Origin: Cyclobacteriaceae bacterium
GTDB lineage: Bacteria > Bacteroidota > Bacteroidia > Cytophagales > Cyclobacteriaceae
DNA length: 5,701 nt
Assembly (NCBI GenBank): GCA_025363495.1
Contig: JANYDR010000014.1
Location: 1-5,701 of the forward strand
Direction: 5' to 3'
In this document: positions 4,869 to 5,701 of the stretch, one piece after another
Layout of the letters: every line of letters begins with the position of its first letter
How positions within the stretch are numbered: position 1 is the first letter of the stretch
Program-made: the position numbers and the translations under genes
Notes under the pieces: generated by a model
What the model saw: only the letters and a program-made list of their open reading frames with translations
The model's database searches: none
Told to the model about the DNA's origin: nothing

Positions 4869-5701
4869 GTGACCTCCATATTAATTATTGATGATGAACT
4901 AACTCTCCGCGGTCTATTAGCGCGGATTATTCAGTTGGAAGGATATGTCGTGTTGCAAGCAGGGTCAATTAAAGAGGGCCTGGCCCTGCTTCGAAGGGAG
5001 GCAGTCCAGGTTGTAATTACAGATGTAAAGCTTCCGGATGGAAATGGCGTTGAACTCACCAGCAAAATCAAACAGGAATTTCCGTCAATTGAAATAATCG
5101 TATTGACAGCCTATGGTACAATTGAGGACGGTGTCAAGGCAATGAAGAGTGGAGCCTTCGACTACCTCACGAAAGGCGATCACCAGGAAAAACTTCTTCC
5201 GATTTTAAGCAAGGCCTCTGAAAAAGCTTTGTTGCAGCAAAAGGTGATGAACCTGGAGTTGAAACTCCAGAGTCGTTTTGGCTTTGGACAAATTCTGGGA
5301 ACCAATAAATTGATACGGTCAAGTGTTGAGCTCGCTGAGCGTGTGGCCGCTACCAGCACAACAGTTCTTTTATTAGGTGAGACGGGTACAGGAAAGGAAG
5401 TATTTGCACAAGCCATTCATTATGAAAGTCCTAGGAAAGCAAAAGCATTTATTGCCTTGAACTGCAGTGCGTTTCCTAAAGATCTTCTCGAAAACGAATT
5501 ATTTGGTCACAGTGAAGGTGCCTTTACGGGAGCGTTAAAGTCGAAGAAAGGATACCTTGAAGAAGCGCACGAAGGTACTTTGTTCCTTGATGAGATTGGA
5601 GAATTAAATATTGATCTTCAGGCAAAGTTGTTGCGTGTGCTGGAGACAGGAGAATTTTATCGCGTGGGAGAGAGTAAGCCGCGTCAGGTGAATGTACGTT
5701 T
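4869..5701 (+). CDS. NtrC-family sigma-54-dependent response regulator (3' truncated)
   Basis: The first 277 codons of a two-component activator of sigma-54 RNA polymerase; the window ends inside the AAA+ domain. The receiver domain (about 1-120) has the acidic pair D8-D9 in ILIIDDE, phosphoacceptor D52 in ITDVKLPDGNG, switch T80 in VLTAYG and K102 in FDYLTKGD, where Gly follows the lysine instead of the usual Pro. A helical linker (about 112-135) leads to the AAA+ domain: ILGTN (142-146), Walker A GETGTGKE (170-177), the sigma-54 contact loop GAFTGA (217-222) and Walker B LFLDEIGE (238-245). The remaining AAA+ part and an expected Fis-type helix-turn-helix lie beyond the window. The start is the GTG at 4869: the frame is open from an upstream TAA at 4815, has no ATG before codon 92, and the GTG sits three codons before the first receiver strand, as in family members. 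No strong Shine-Dalgarno is seen. It is transcribed divergently from the acetate cluster, so it may regulate it, though no sigma-54 promoter was recognised there. Confidence 0.93.
   Translation, partial: MTSILIIDDELTLRGLLARIIQLEGYVVLQAGSIKEGLALLRREAVQVVITDVKLPDGNGVELTSKIKQEFPSIEIIVLTAYGTIEDGVKAMKSGAFDYLTKGDHQEKLLPILSKASEKALLQQKVMNLELKLQSRFGFGQILGTNKLIRSSVELAERVAATSTTVLLLGETGTGKEVFAQAIHYESPRKAKAFIALNCSAFPKDLLENELFGHSEGAFTGALKSKKGYLEEAHEGTLFLDEIGELNIDLQAKLLRVLETGEFYRVGESKPRQVNVR

Noticed and set aside
5180..5416. 78-codon minus-strand frame inside the NtrC-type gene
   Set aside because: It is antisense to the linker and Walker A region of an unmistakable AAA+ activator.
1..5701. Mobile elements, CRISPR arrays, tRNA or rRNA genes
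   Set aside because: No transposase or integrase motifs, terminal inverted repeats, regularly spaced repeats or cloverleaf-like sequences were seen on either strand.

Overview
The window looks like a chromosomal fragment from a Bacteroidetes-type bacterium (Cytophagales/Chitinophagales-like). The pointers are a moderately AT-rich composition, A-rich leaders with weak Shine-Dalgarno sequences, Rcp1-like single-domain response regulators, a TAnnTTTG-type -7 hexamer before one gene, and protein sequences of that flavour. This assignment rests on pattern recognition only; no search was run.

Layout: four genes lie on the minus strand in the order (transcribed right to left) small eRF1-fold-like protein (4673-4287), single-domain response regulator (4213-3830), acetate kinase ackA (3744-2545) and phosphoketolase xfp (2537-138). 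Gaps are 73, 85 and 7 bp, so ackA-xfp is almost certainly one transcription unit and all four may be. A divergent regulatory region of about 195 bp (4674-4868) separates them from a plus-strand, GTG-initiated NtrC-type sigma-54-dependent response regulator (4869 onwards) that is cut off by the window end after its Walker B region. The first 137 bases, downstream of xfp, hold no gene that can be supported with confidence.

How the genes fit together: phosphoketolase cleaves xylulose-5-phosphate or fructose-6-phosphate to acetyl phosphate plus an aldose phosphate, and acetate kinase turns the acetyl phosphate into acetate and ATP. The pair is a complete carbon-conserving, ATP-yielding shunt. Two response-regulator genes sit beside it. 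Acetyl phosphate can phosphorylate some receiver domains, so a regulatory link to this pathway is conceivable, but that is inference.

No clearly new system is present. The points most worth checking are the inverted and direct repeats in the divergent intergenic region, a sharply GC-rich patch inside xfp, a possible 19-codon leader ORF overlapping the response-regulator start by ATGA, and variant motif residues in AckA.
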